The notes under the pieces were generated by a model. It was given only the letters and a program-made list of their open reading frames with translations, was not told the origin of the DNA and ran no database searches. Shown here piece by piece: positions 22,654 to 30,655 of a DNA stretch of 64,000 nucleotides. The translations under genes and the position numbers were made by a program. The DNA is from Clostridia bacterium (GTDB lineage: Bacteria > Bacillota > Clostridia > Oscillospirales > UBA644). The stretch spans positions 1 through 64,000 of the forward strand of contig JAGBIM010000027.1 in assembly GCA_017934975.1 (NCBI GenBank), written 5' to 3'. Position 1 is the stretch's first letter; each line of letters opens with the position of its first letter.

Positions 22654-23770
22654 GGGCTCGCCAAAGCTTTCGTAATTTCAAGAGGAAAGTACCGCCAAAG
22701 GTTCTTTCCTCTTTTTTTTGTTCCACCTTCGTCACGGTGTTCAGGGGGATGCAGTCGATCTGACGACCCTTTTCCGAAAGAAGAAATAAATATCCGAGGG
22801 TGATATTGTCGCCAACGGGAGCAAAGGTCATGGGCACCGTTTTGGGGATCAACGAGGTGTCGATGGGAAATTCGTCGATAAAAACCGAGGTCAGAGGCAG
22901 GGTGTTGCGCAAAACCGCGTTTCCGTCTCCGTCCAGCACGGGCACGGTGACGTGATATTCCCCCTGATGAATGACCGAACGGCGGGATACGCGGGCAAAG
23001 CAGGCGTCGTAGAGGTTTGCGTGATCCTCCCAATCGTTTCCGTCGTTGAGGGTCACGCAGATGAGAACCACGCCCTTTCGCTCTGCTGCCGAGACCAGAC
23101 ACCGTCCCGCCTTTTTCGTAAATCCCGTTTTGACACCGAAGACACCGTCGCAGGTGTAGAGCAACTTGTTGGAATTGGAAAGGATCATGTCTTTGTATTC
23201 CAGCCGTGCCGTTTGGGTGGAAACCAGGTTCCGAAACCCTTCGTTTTCCAGGGCCTCTGCCGTCAGAATTGCCAGTTCTCGGGCGGTGGTTTGGTGTCCT
23301 TCTGCGGGAAGACCGTGGGGATTTTTGAAATGGGTTTGCGTCAGTCCCAATTCCGTCGCTTTTTCGTTCATTTTTTCCACGAAGACCCCTTCGCTTCCGC
23401 TGACGCCTTCCGCCAGCACCACCGCCGCGTCGTTGCCCGATTTCATCATCAGCACGTACAACAGATCCTGCACCGAAAGCTCTTCACCCGCCTTCAGCCC
23501 CAACTGGGAGCCTTCCACCGATGCGGCCTTCGCCGAAACGCGGAAGCGGCAATCGGGGGAGACCGATTCGAGCACCAACAGGGCGGTCATGATTTTGGTG
23601 GTGGACGCTTCGGGGAGGGGTAGGTCGGGATTGTGTTCAAACAAGGTCTTTTCCGAGCAGGCTTCCATGACCACCGCCCCGCGGGCACTGCAGGAAATTT
23701 CCGCAGAAAAGGAAGGGGTGAGCAGCAGGAGAAGCGTTGCGAGCAGAAGGGTGGAAAAAATTCGTTTCAT
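22631..23770 (-). CDS. D-alanyl-D-alanine carboxypeptidase (DacF-like, S11)
   Basis: A 379-residue exported serine DD-carboxypeptidase that trims pentapeptide side chains. The signal peptide is residues 1-22. Active-site motifs: S56-T-T-K59, S111-G-N113, K214-T-G216. A PBP5-type C-terminal beta domain follows (about 250-345), then an amphipathic basic tail (FLLKLRKLWRAL) for membrane attachment. The start overlaps the stop of spoIIP as ATGA. Linkage to spoIIP and gpr suggests a sporulation-specific DacF-type enzyme that lowers cross-linking of spore peptidoglycan. Confidence 0.92.
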   Translation of the reverse strand: MKRIFSTLLLATLLLLLTPSFSAEISCSARGAVVMEACSEKTLFEHNPDLPLPEASTTKIMTALLVLESVSPDCRFRVSAKAASVEGSQLGLKAGEELSVQDLLYVLMMKSGNDAAVVLAEGVSGSEGVFVEKMNEKATELGLTQTHFKNPHGLPAEGHQTTARELAILTAEALENEGFRNLVSTQTARLEYKDMILSNSNKLLYTCDGVFGVKTGFTKKAGRCLVSAAERKGVVLICVTLNDGNDWEDHANLYDACFARVSRRSVIHQGEYHVTVPVLDGDGNAVLRNTLPLTSVFIDEFPIDTSLIPKTVPMTFAPVGDNITLGYLFLLSEKGRQIDCIPLNTVTKVEQKKEERTFGGTFLLKLRKLWRALTSETAF

Positions 23771-24822
23771 GACCGTTCCTCCCGTATTTCATCCAGGGCT
23801 TCCGCACAGATTTCCCCAAAGAGTCGGGCGGCCCGCTCCGCCTCCTCGGGGGTGTTGCCGCAGGAGCCCAGCTCCACGAGGATGGCTCCGTGGGAGAGAT
23901 ATTGATTGTAACGGGACGGACGCACCAGAATCGGGCGCATCAGTCCCGGATATAACCGTTCTCCCTGCCGCTGGATCCGCAGGGCAAGAGACAGGTTTTC
24001 TTCCCATTCGGGATGGGGATAGGTATCGTTTCCCACTCCCATCAAAAGCATGATCTGGGCGCAATCCTCCCCGTCGAAGGACACGGTGGGACGGTATTTC
24101 GTGCCTGCGTCGTCGATCAGAGAATCCCGATGCAGATCAATGACCACGGCGATGGAGGGATATTTTTTCAGATACTCCCGTACCGTTTGGTTGGATTTCG
24201 TATAGGAACTGTTGAAATCCTCGTCGTGCCGCTTCTGACAGTGGATTACCCCGTATCCGCGGGCGGTCAGCGCTTCGTCGAGAAGGTCCCCCATGCGTAC
24301 CATGTTGCGGGAGGGATCGGTGTTTCTCAGGTCCTGTGCGGTGTACCAATCCTGCCCCGTCTCGTTGTAGGACTCGGAGGTGTGGGTATGTACGATGAGA
24401 ATTTGCGGCCCTTCTTCCGAAAGATCCAGATCCGGGATTCGATTCAGAAGGGCTTCCACGTCAAGATCCTTCGGGGACTGGTTGTTGACCGAAAGGGAAG
24501 AGGCGTAGGTTTTGCTTCGGATTTCTTCCGCGTCTGCAGGGGCTTGGGGGACGGTGACCGAATAGTCCCTGGGGGAAAAAACGGGAACCGTTTCCCCGTC
24601 GCCTTCCCCTCCCGTCTCTGCCGTCGCGTCCGTCCATTCCTTCGGGAGTGACGGCAGGGTGGGAAAGGAAAGAGCCAACATCCGCGCGGGAAAGGTGACG
24701 GAACGCGGTGCGGGAGAATATGACAGGGTCCCCGTGGGGACGATCTTCCAACAGCTTAAGACAACCCCCAGACAAGTGACCGCTGCGGCGGAACACAAAA
24801 GAGCCCAAACGGATTTTTTCAT
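23767..24822 (-). CDS. spoIIP: Stage II sporulation protein P
   Basis: A 351-residue membrane-anchored peptidoglycan amidase/endopeptidase of the engulfment (DMP) machine, which with SpoIID thins septal wall. ATG 24822 is chosen because GAAGGG lies nine bases upstream; an ATG three codons earlier abuts that site. An N-terminal anchor helix (3-26) is followed by a low-complexity linker and the catalytic domain from about residue 140. LIVHTHTSESY and VIDLHRD carry the zinc-ligand histidines, and LVELGSCGNTPEEAE closes the site. The gpr-spoIIP order is as in Bacillus. Confidence 0.95.
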   Translation of the reverse strand: MKKSVWALLCSAAAVTCLGVVLSCWKIVPTGTLSYSPAPRSVTFPARMLALSFPTLPSLPKEWTDATAETGGEGDGETVPVFSPRDYSVTVPQAPADAEEIRSKTYASSLSVNNQSPKDLDVEALLNRIPDLDLSEEGPQILIVHTHTSESYNETGQDWYTAQDLRNTDPSRNMVRMGDLLDEALTARGYGVIHCQKRHDEDFNSSYTKSNQTVREYLKKYPSIAVVIDLHRDSLIDDAGTKYRPTVSFDGEDCAQIMLLMGVGNDTYPHPEWEENLSLALRIQRQGERLYPGLMRPILVRPSRYNQYLSHGAILVELGSCGNTPEEAERAARLFGEICAEALDEIREERS

Positions 24823-24903
24823 GAATACCATCCCTTCGTTTCACGCGATTCCCGACGAAGGGACCGCACTGTCATATTGATAACATATTCCGTTTTTCCT
24901 TTT

Positions 24904-25836
24904 TTATGCACCGGACAGTGCGTCCATCTGTTCCCGATCCAGTCCTTTGTGCACCGCCGCGTTGGTGGCTTCGGCCAAAAGCTTTGCCACACGGTCGATC
25001 AGCGCGTCGATGTCCTGAGGGGTCACGATGAGATTGTTTTCGTATCCGCCCAAGGCCTCACGGATCCGATCTCCTTCGTCTTCCGCCCATTCTTCCGTGA
25101 TCGGTTGCAGTTCCCGATGGGATTTTTGGATGGTTTGCAGGGCGTCTGCCGTCAGAGTTGCCGCGTCCACTACCGTGGGAACGCCGATGCTGATGACGGG
25201 GACCCCCATGGAATGACGGTCAATGCGGGCCCGATGGTTTCCCACTCCCGAGCCGGGGGTGATGCCCGTGTCGCTGATCTGTACCGTGGCGCAAAGCCGC
25301 TTGACCCGACGGGAGGCCAGTGCGTCGAACACCAAAACCGCGTCGGGATGCACCGCATCCACCGCTCCGCGGATCAGCTCCGCCGTTTCGATTCCCGTCT
25401 GTCCCAGCACCCCGGGACGCAATGCGGAAAGATTTCCCAGGGCAAGCTCCCGATAGATCTGAGGCATCTGATCCTTCAGATGACGGGACACGATCAGGCG
25501 GTCGGTGACCTTCGGTCCCAGGGCGTCGGCGGACATTTCCGCATTTCCCAACCCTACGGCCAGAACGTTGCTGGCACCCTTCAGAAATTCTCCCAAAATC
25601 TCCGCCGTGCGCTCCACGGCAAGATCGAACAGCTCGTCGTCGGAAAAGGCACCGTTGAAAAAGACCGTGGCGTAATTGCCCATGGGTTTTCCCGTCATCC
25701 TTGCGGCGTTTTCGTTGACGATGCGGATGCGGGAAACGGGGATTTTTCCCGTGCTGACCGCTTCCAGAAGACCGTCCTGCTCGCCTAATTGCTTGAATTC
25801 CGCCGCTTCCACGGCTAAATCGGTTCTTACGTTCAT
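24904..25836 (-). CDS. gpr: Spore germination protease GPR
   Basis: A 310-residue protease of family A25 that cleaves small acid-soluble spore proteins at germination. The N-terminus M-N-V-R-T-D-L-A-V-E-A matches the self-processing region of the zymogen. The conserved SDALGPKVTDRL (here ADALGPKVTDRL), DALASRRVKRLC, TGITPGSGVGNHR and SMGVPVISIGVPTVVDA blocks are all present, and length is slightly below the Bacillus protein. Upstream of spoIIP on the same strand. It proves the host, or a close ancestor, forms spores with SASP. Confidence 0.96.
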   Translation of the reverse strand: MNVRTDLAVEAAEFKQLGEQDGLLEAVSTGKIPVSRIRIVNENAARMTGKPMGNYATVFFNGAFSDDELFDLAVERTAEILGEFLKGASNVLAVGLGNAEMSADALGPKVTDRLIVSRHLKDQMPQIYRELALGNLSALRPGVLGQTGIETAELIRGAVDAVHPDAVLVFDALASRRVKRLCATVQISDTGITPGSGVGNHRARIDRHSMGVPVISIGVPTVVDAATLTADALQTIQKSHRELQPITEEWAEDEGDRIREALGGYENNLIVTPQDIDALIDRVAKLLAEATNAAVHKGLDREQMDALSGA

Positions 25837-25865
25837 AATATCCTCTCTTTCGGTAAAATCGGGGC

Positions 25866-25894
25866 TTGAAATTTTTTGTATTTTATGTTATAAT
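25866..25894 (+). promoter_or_regulatory. Promoter of the IIC-like permease gene
   Basis: TTGAAA (25866-25871), 17-bp spacer, TATAAT (25889-25894). The same stretch on the minus strand contains a weak sigma-G-like pair for gpr (GTATA at 25908-25904, 16 bases, CATAAAA from 25887). Confidence 0.75.
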
Positions 25895-25926
25895 AAGGAG
25901 AATTATACGGAAGGACCGTAAAAAAT

Positions 25927-26952
25927 ATGGATGCAATCAAAAAAGTATTGAAACGTTATTTCGTGGACGCCATGGGTGCCATGGCGCTGGGCCTCTTCGC
26001 CAGTCTGATCATCGGACTGATTCTGGGGCAGATCGGGCTGATCCCCGGTCTCTCCGTTCTGCGGAAAATCGCCGCCTATTTCAGTGCCTCCACCGACGTG
26101 GGACAGGCGGTCATCGGGGCGGCCATCGGCGGCGCCGTGGCCTGGGGGCTGAAGGTGAAGCCTCTGACCGTTTTTTCTTCGATTGGCGTGGGTGCCATCG
26201 GCTTTACCGTGGGAGGCCCCGTGGGGGCTTACGTGGCGGTGGTGGTCGGCGCGGAGTTGGGAAATCTTCTGGCGGGAAAGACCAAATTGGATATTTTGCT
26301 TACTCCCTCCATCACCCTTTTGTGCGGGGGTACGGTGGCCATGTTCGTGGGGCCCTATATCAACGCCGCCATGAACGGATTCGGTGATCTGATCGAAAGC
26401 ACCACGGCTCTGCACCCCATTTTAATGGGAATTCTCGTTTCGGTTCTGGTCGGATTGGCTCTTACCGCCCCCATTTCCTCCGCCGCCATCTGCGTGATGA
26501 TCGGTCTGGACGGCATTGCCGCGGGAGCCGCCTGCGTGGGCTGCTGCTGTCAGATGATCGGCTTTGCCGTGGCTTCCTATCGGGATAACGGCTTCGGCGG
26601 GGCACTTTCGCAGGGAATCGGTACTTCCATGCTTCAATTCCCCAATATCGTGCGCCGTCCCGTCATCTGGCTGGCACCTACCTTGGCTTCCGCCATTCTC
26701 GGCCCCGTTTCCACCGCCGTGTTGGGTATGGTGAACACCCCTGCGGGGGCGGGCATGGGCACCAGCGGCCTTGTGGGACAGTTTGAGGCCTACCGCGCCA
26801 TGAGCTCCACCACTTCGGTCTGGATCTTCATTGCCGAAATCGCCGTGATGCATTTCCTGCTGCCCGGAGCCTTGACTCTCTTTTTCGATACCGCCTTCCG
26901 CAAGCTTGGCTGGGTTCGGAAGGGCGACATGCGGATCTACGAGGCAAAATAA
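25927..26952 (+). CDS. PTS EIIC-type membrane permease (PTS_EIIC_2-like)
   Basis: A 341-residue membrane protein with about nine or ten helices, mostly Gly/Ala-rich. The start has GAAGGACCG upstream. Blocks such as VGQAVIGAAIGGAVAWGLK, TAPISSAAICVMIGLDGIAA and GTSMLQFPNIVRRPVIWLAP are typical of the EIIC_2 family, annotated as PTS sugar transporter subunit IIC though usually not beside EIIA or EIIB, as here. The substrate is unknown and phosphotransfer coupling doubtful. It is divergent from gpr. Confidence 0.85.
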   Translation: MDAIKKVLKRYFVDAMGAMALGLFASLIIGLILGQIGLIPGLSVLRKIAAYFSASTDVGQAVIGAAIGGAVAWGLKVKPLTVFSSIGVGAIGFTVGGPVGAYVAVVVGAELGNLLAGKTKLDILLTPSITLLCGGTVAMFVGPYINAAMNGFGDLIESTTALHPILMGILVSVLVGLALTAPISSAAICVMIGLDGIAAGAACVGCCCQMIGFAVASYRDNGFGGALSQGIGTSMLQFPNIVRRPVIWLAPTLASAILGPVSTAVLGMVNTPAGAGMGTSGLVGQFEAYRAMSSTTSVWIFIAEIAVMHFLLPGALTLFFDTAFRKLGWVRKGDMRIYEAK

Positions 26953-27006
26953 GGGGAGTTTTCGAAAAGTTTACAAAGAATTCCTTTTTTCTTTGGAAAA
27001 AACCTC

Positions 27007-27035
27007 TTGCATAAGGCTTGCTTTTGTGTTATAAT
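27007..27035 (+). promoter_or_regulatory. Promoter of rpsT
   Basis: TTGCAT (27007-27012), 17-bp spacer, TATAAT (27030-27035), about 60 bases before the rpsT start. Confidence 0.85.
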
Positions 27036-27096
27036 ATATCGTGCGTAAAATGACTCGACGGGGAATTCCCGGAAGATAAAACGGAGGTGAATGCAG

Positions 27097-27336
27097 ATGC
27101 CCAACATCAAATCTGCCAAGAAACGCGTTCTGGTAAATCAGACGAAGAACCTGCAGAACAAAATGCAGAAGTCCGCGTTCCGCACTCAGCTCAAGTCTCT
27201 CGAAGCGGAGAAGACCCCGGAGAACCTTCAAAAGGCTTACTCTTTGGTTGACAAAGCCGCTGCGAAGGGCCTGATCCATGCGAACTGCGCTGCTCGCAAG
27301 AAGTCTCGTCTTGCTGCCGAATTCGCAGCCGAATAA
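27097..27336 (+). CDS. rpsT: 30S ribosomal protein S20
   Basis: A 79-residue basic helical protein that binds 16S rRNA. The start M-P-N-I-K-S-A-K-K-R-V is diagnostic. Of two close ATGs, 27097 is chosen since GGAGG lies nine bases upstream and the mature N-terminus normally begins at PNIKSA. It is slightly shorter than the 87 residues of E. coli S20. Monocistronic between its own promoter and a terminator at 27363. Confidence 0.97.
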   Translation: MPNIKSAKKRVLVNQTKNLQNKMQKSAFRTQLKSLEAEKTPENLQKAYSLVDKAAAKGLIHANCAARKKSRLAAEFAAE

Positions 27337-27362
27337 TTCGGTTTTTCTGTACGTTCATAAGA

Positions 27363-27393
27363 CCCTGCCTCGCTTGCGAAGCAGGGTTTTTTA
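27363..27393 (+). terminator. rpsT terminator
   Basis: The stem CCCTGCCTCG / CGAAGCAGGG has one mismatch, a 4-base loop and a TTTTTT tail. Confidence 0.9.
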
Positions 27394-27406
27394 TTGAGGT
27401 GATATT

Positions 27407-27919
27407 ATGGCGGAAGCCTTTGCAAACTGGTTGCAGGAAACCTTCGGAGGCGTGGTGTCTCTGGAGCTTTTGGTCCTCTTTATCTCCATGCTCCCCATTC
27501 TGGAGCTACGTGGGGGGATGGTGGCCGCCGCAATCTTCGGGATCCCCGTGTGGGAAGCCTTTCTGATCTGCATTATCGGCAATCTGTTGCCCATTCCCTT
27601 TATCCTCTGGCTCATCACCCCTATCTTTGATTGGATGAAAAAGCGGAAGATCTTCCGCGGCCTTGTGGAGAAACTGGAGAAGCGTGCATCAGGCGAGAAG
27701 AGCCAACAAATCCGCAAGTTCGAATTCTGGGGGCTGATGGCCTTCGTGGGAATTCCTCTTCCCGGAACGGGCGCGTGGACGGGCTGTCTGATCGCCGCTC
27801 TGCTGAACATGGACAAGAAGCGGGCCCTCTTGGCCGCCGTGCTGGGGGTTCTGGTCGCTTCAGTGATCATGGGACTGTTCTCCTACGGTCTTTTGAACTG
27901 GATTATCAGCTTGTTTTAA
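27407..27919 (+). CDS. COG2426 small multidrug-export-type membrane protein
   Basis: A 170-residue membrane protein with about four helices. ATG 27407 follows TGAGGTGATATT. The conserved blocks SMLPILELRGGMVAA, GNLLPIPFILWL and FVGIPLPGTGAWTG define the Sm_multidrug_ex (COG2426) family. The export name comes from limited evidence, and the true substrate is unknown. It begins 14 bases after the rpsT terminator and has its own terminator. Confidence 0.88.
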   Translation: MAEAFANWLQETFGGVVSLELLVLFISMLPILELRGGMVAAAIFGIPVWEAFLICIIGNLLPIPFILWLITPIFDWMKKRKIFRGLVEKLEKRASGEKSQQIRKFEFWGLMAFVGIPLPGTGAWTGCLIAALLNMDKKRALLAAVLGVLVASVIMGLFSYGLLNWIISLF

Positions 27920-27924
27920 TTGAA

Positions 27925-27957
27925 AAGAGAGAAGTTTCGGCTTCTCTCTTTTTTTAT
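27925..27957 (+). terminator. Rho-independent terminator
   Basis: The perfect 10-bp stem AAGAGAGAAG / CTTCTCTCTT has a 6-base loop and is followed by TTTTT. Confidence 0.92.
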
Positions 27958-27961
27958 AGGG

Positions 27962-27990
27962 TTGCAAAGACTGTCGGATTATGGTATAAT
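27962..27990 (+). promoter_or_regulatory. Promoter of the ECF sigma cassette
   Basis: TTGCAA (27962-27967), 17-bp spacer, TATAAT (27985-27990), about 90 bases before the sigma gene. It is a sigma-A type promoter rather than the AAC/CGT type expected if the ECF factor read its own gene. Confidence 0.75.
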
Positions 27991-28082
27991 AAATAGGTAA
28001 ATAAATCGGGATAAGGAATTTTTCGGTTTCATCCGTATAAGAAGTGAAGGGGGAAGAACCCCCGCAAAACAGGAGGACGACT

Positions 28083-28634
28083 ATGGATAACGGCGCTTGT
28101 AGCTACCGCCGTTTTCTGAATGGTGACGAAGCCGCCTTTGACGAGATCATGGAAGAACTCTTTTTCAATCTGGTGTTCTTTCTGAACCGTTACGTAAAGG
28201 ATCTTCCCGCCGCCGAGGACCTTGCCGTGGACGTTTTTTCCGAGCTGATTGCCCGTCCGCATCGGTACAACTTCAAGGTCTCGCTGAAAACGTATCTGTT
28301 TACCCTGGGGCGAAGCCGCGCCCTGGATCTGTTGCGCCATCAAAAGGTGCTGGAGTTTACCGATCTTTCGGAAGCGGGAGATCTTCCCGACGGGGAACTT
28401 TCTCTGGAGGAGCGGGTGCTGACGAAGGAGCTCCAACGCACGGTACATCACGCATTGGGGCAATTACCCGATGAAATGCAGATTGCGGTGCATCTGGTCT
28501 ATTTTGAGAATATGTCCTACGACGAGACGGCCAAGGTGATGAAAAAGAGCCGTAAGCAGGTGGACAATTTGTTGTACCGCGCCAAAAAGGAGCTTCGTGC
28601 TCTGCTGGGAGAGGAGGGCAAGGAGTTGCTATGA
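28083..28634 (+). CDS. ECF-type RNA polymerase sigma factor
   Basis: A 183-residue sigma-70 family protein. ATG 28083 follows ACAGGAGGACG. Region 2 (residues about 10-80) includes DLAVDVFSELIARPHRYN and the DNA-melting stretch LKTYLFTLGRSRALDLLRHQ. Region 4 (about 120-175) ends with the helix-turn-helix MSYDETAKVMKKSRKQVDNLLYR. The stop overlaps the next start (ATGA), so the following membrane protein is its coupled partner. The regulon is probably this four-gene cassette or cell-surface genes. Confidence 0.92.
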   Translation: MDNGACSYRRFLNGDEAAFDEIMEELFFNLVFFLNRYVKDLPAAEDLAVDVFSELIARPHRYNFKVSLKTYLFTLGRSRALDLLRHQKVLEFTDLSEAGDLPDGELSLEERVLTKELQRTVHHALGQLPDEMQIAVHLVYFENMSYDETAKVMKKSRKQVDNLLYRAKKELRALLGEEGKELL

Positions 28635-29311
28635 GAGATTTAAAGGAATACAAAGAAGATATTTTCCGTCGCGGAGAACATAAAATTCAAGAGCGGAAGA
28701 AACGCAACGCCCGTTTTCTGGCTTGCGGCGCGTCGCTGGGGCTTTGCCTGATCCTTTGCGGAATTTTTCTCATTCCCCGCAAGACCGAAACTTCTTCGGG
28801 AGAGCAAAACGATGCGTCGCAGCAGACACCTTCCGTTTTGGTGGTGTTTTCCGATTCCCAAGGCTCCTTGAAAGAGGTGGAACGGGGCAACGCCACGCAG
28901 ATCTACGCTTCCATTCAATCGGTTTTTTCGGAAAACGCAGAGATCGGAAAGAACGACGACGTGACTTCCGAATCCTCTCCCTCCCAAAGCGCGTCCGACT
29001 CCGTGATCCAATCGCCCCAGGACGGGCTTGATGAAGTCGTGGATGAGGATAACTTCAGCAACGGGGGCGACAAATACAACGGAAACGATAGTCACGGAAA
29101 CGGGATCGTGAACGGAATCGGCCCCTCCAACGGAACCGGCCCCTCCAACGGAACCGTTGCGGAATACCGCATCACCCTGACCGACGCGCAGGGAATCGAA
29201 ACTGCTTATCGGTTGCAGGGGAATACCTTGACCGAGGAACCGTCGGGCAAAAAAGTCCTTCTTTCGAAGGCGCAACTGGATGAACTTCTGGCTCTTTTTG
29301 ACGTAAAATAA
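28631..29311 (+). CDS. Membrane protein coupled to the sigma factor, possible anti-sigma partner
   Basis: A 226-residue single-pass protein: a short basic cytoplasmic part (1-29), a membrane helix (about 30-48), then a Ser/Asp/Asn-rich extracytoplasmic linker with an exact two-copy 18-bp DNA repeat (29119-29154, peptide GPSNGT). The end is a compact domain (EYRITLTDAQGIETAYRLQG ... LSKAQLDELLALF). Position and start overlap suggest control of the sigma factor. The cytoplasmic part is too short for a classical anti-sigma domain such as ZAS, so the mechanism is unclear. Confidence 0.65.
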   Translation: MRDLKEYKEDIFRRGEHKIQERKKRNARFLACGASLGLCLILCGIFLIPRKTETSSGEQNDASQQTPSVLVVFSDSQGSLKEVERGNATQIYASIQSVFSENAEIGKNDDVTSESSPSQSASDSVIQSPQDGLDEVVDEDNFSNGGDKYNGNDSHGNGIVNGIGPSNGTGPSNGTVAEYRITLTDAQGIETAYRLQGNTLTEEPSGKKVLLSKAQLDELLALFDVK

Positions 29312-29323
29312 GGAGGTTTCGTG

Positions 29324-30643
29324 ATGAAGCGAATGGGTGTTTTATGGTTATGCTTTTGTCTTTTGTTGAGCCTTGCGGCCTGCGGTACTGCGCCCGTACA
29401 GCCTGCGGAAGGGACGGATACGGAAATCTCTTCGGAGCTGACCGCCACCTCCGACGGTGTGATCGAAATCGGTTGGTCGGACGGCACGGTGGAATTTTCA
29501 CCCCGTTACCTTCACACCAACGGCGGCAAGGAAGGGGAGCGTTACCCTCTCGTCCACGTGATCCGTTCCGCGGAGGATCTGACCGATTACGAGGCCACCG
29601 CAGGGCAGGACTTTGATCTGCGGACGCTTTCCGCGTTGGGGTACGATCAAACCTTTTTTGTGGATAAAGCGTTGGTCTTTATCGTCCTGGAAGAGCCCAG
29701 CAGCTCCAACCGTCATAAGGTGGATCAGATCAAACGAAGGAAAAATGGGGACGAAACGGATTTTCGTGTGGAGATTTCCTCCATCGTGCCCGAAGTGGGG
29801 GACTGCGCCATGGCACAATGGCACATCGTCTTGGAAATTCCCAAGGACGAGGCCCCCGAGGTTGAGGCTGTTTCGGTTTATAAAGACGGGATTTTGATGA
29901 AGAAAAAGGCGCTCTCCGTCACCTATTGCTTCGGAACCGATTCCGCCACCACCTTTTCGGGCGGGCAGGCGGAGACCCTTTTGGGAATTTTACAGAATCT
30001 GAATTACGATCCTATGAAGATCTGTAACTGCGCCCCGCAATATCAGGTAAAAACCGAAGGGGAGACCTACGGAATCCATCTGGAGGAAGGTTACGTGCGT
30101 TGTTCTGCCGGGCAGGCGGAATTGACGGAGGATCAGCTCAGCGCCCTTCGGGAACTTCACGATTGGGCCAAAGAACAGCCCTCCGATCTGTGCGGATATC
30201 CTACGGAAGAATATTTTAACGAGTTTTCCTTTTTCCTGACCTGGGGTTGTTACGGGGAAAGCTCTTACGACAGCCGCACGGGACGGCTGGTCAAGACCGT
30301 CAACGCTACGAAACCCGAGGATTACGTCACCACCTACCGTCTTTCCGAGGAGCAGAAGGAAAAGGTCTACGCTTTGATTCAAGGGTTGGATCTGGCGAGC
30401 TATCCCGATTTTTACGATCCCCACGAGGGAAAGATCAGTTCCGATCCCTCCATGACGCTGGTTTTGTCCGTAACCGTGGGCGGCATGCAGAAAACCGTGC
30501 AGGCGAAGGAGATTGCCCTCGGTTATAAGGCGAACAACGAAAAGGGGCAGCGGTTTTTGACGGTCTGTCGGGAAATTTCCTCGCTGCTCACCGAGACCGA
30601 GGCGTGGAAGTCCCTGCCCGAATACGAATTTTTCTACAGTTAA
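29324..30643 (+). CDS. Lipoprotein with PrcB-like domain
   Basis: A 439-residue exported lipoprotein. ATG 29324 is seven bases after AAGGAGG. The signal peptide ends in the lipobox L-S-L-A-A-C. Residues about 60-185 resemble PrcB_C-type domains: FVDKALVFIVLEEPSSSNRH ... GDCAMAQWHIVLEIPK. The C-terminal half (about 195-430) contains a two-lobed domain with GCYGESSYDSRTGRLVKTVN that I do not recognise. Third gene of the ECF cassette, 12 bases after the preceding stop. Confidence 0.7.
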   Translation: MKRMGVLWLCFCLLLSLAACGTAPVQPAEGTDTEISSELTATSDGVIEIGWSDGTVEFSPRYLHTNGGKEGERYPLVHVIRSAEDLTDYEATAGQDFDLRTLSALGYDQTFFVDKALVFIVLEEPSSSNRHKVDQIKRRKNGDETDFRVEISSIVPEVGDCAMAQWHIVLEIPKDEAPEVEAVSVYKDGILMKKKALSVTYCFGTDSATTFSGGQAETLLGILQNLNYDPMKICNCAPQYQVKTEGETYGIHLEEGYVRCSAGQAELTEDQLSALRELHDWAKEQPSDLCGYPTEEYFNEFSFFLTWGCYGESSYDSRTGRLVKTVNATKPEDYVTTYRLSEEQKEKVYALIQGLDLASYPDFYDPHEGKISSDPSMTLVLSVTVGGMQKTVQAKEIALGYKANNEKGQRFLTVCREISSLLTETEAWKSLPEYEFFYS

Positions 30644-30655
30644 GAGGTGGCTTTC

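Noticed and set aside
29119-29154. CRISPR-like repeat
   Set aside because: It is a two-copy 18-bp tandem repeat within a coding linker (GPSNGT peptide), with no spacers.
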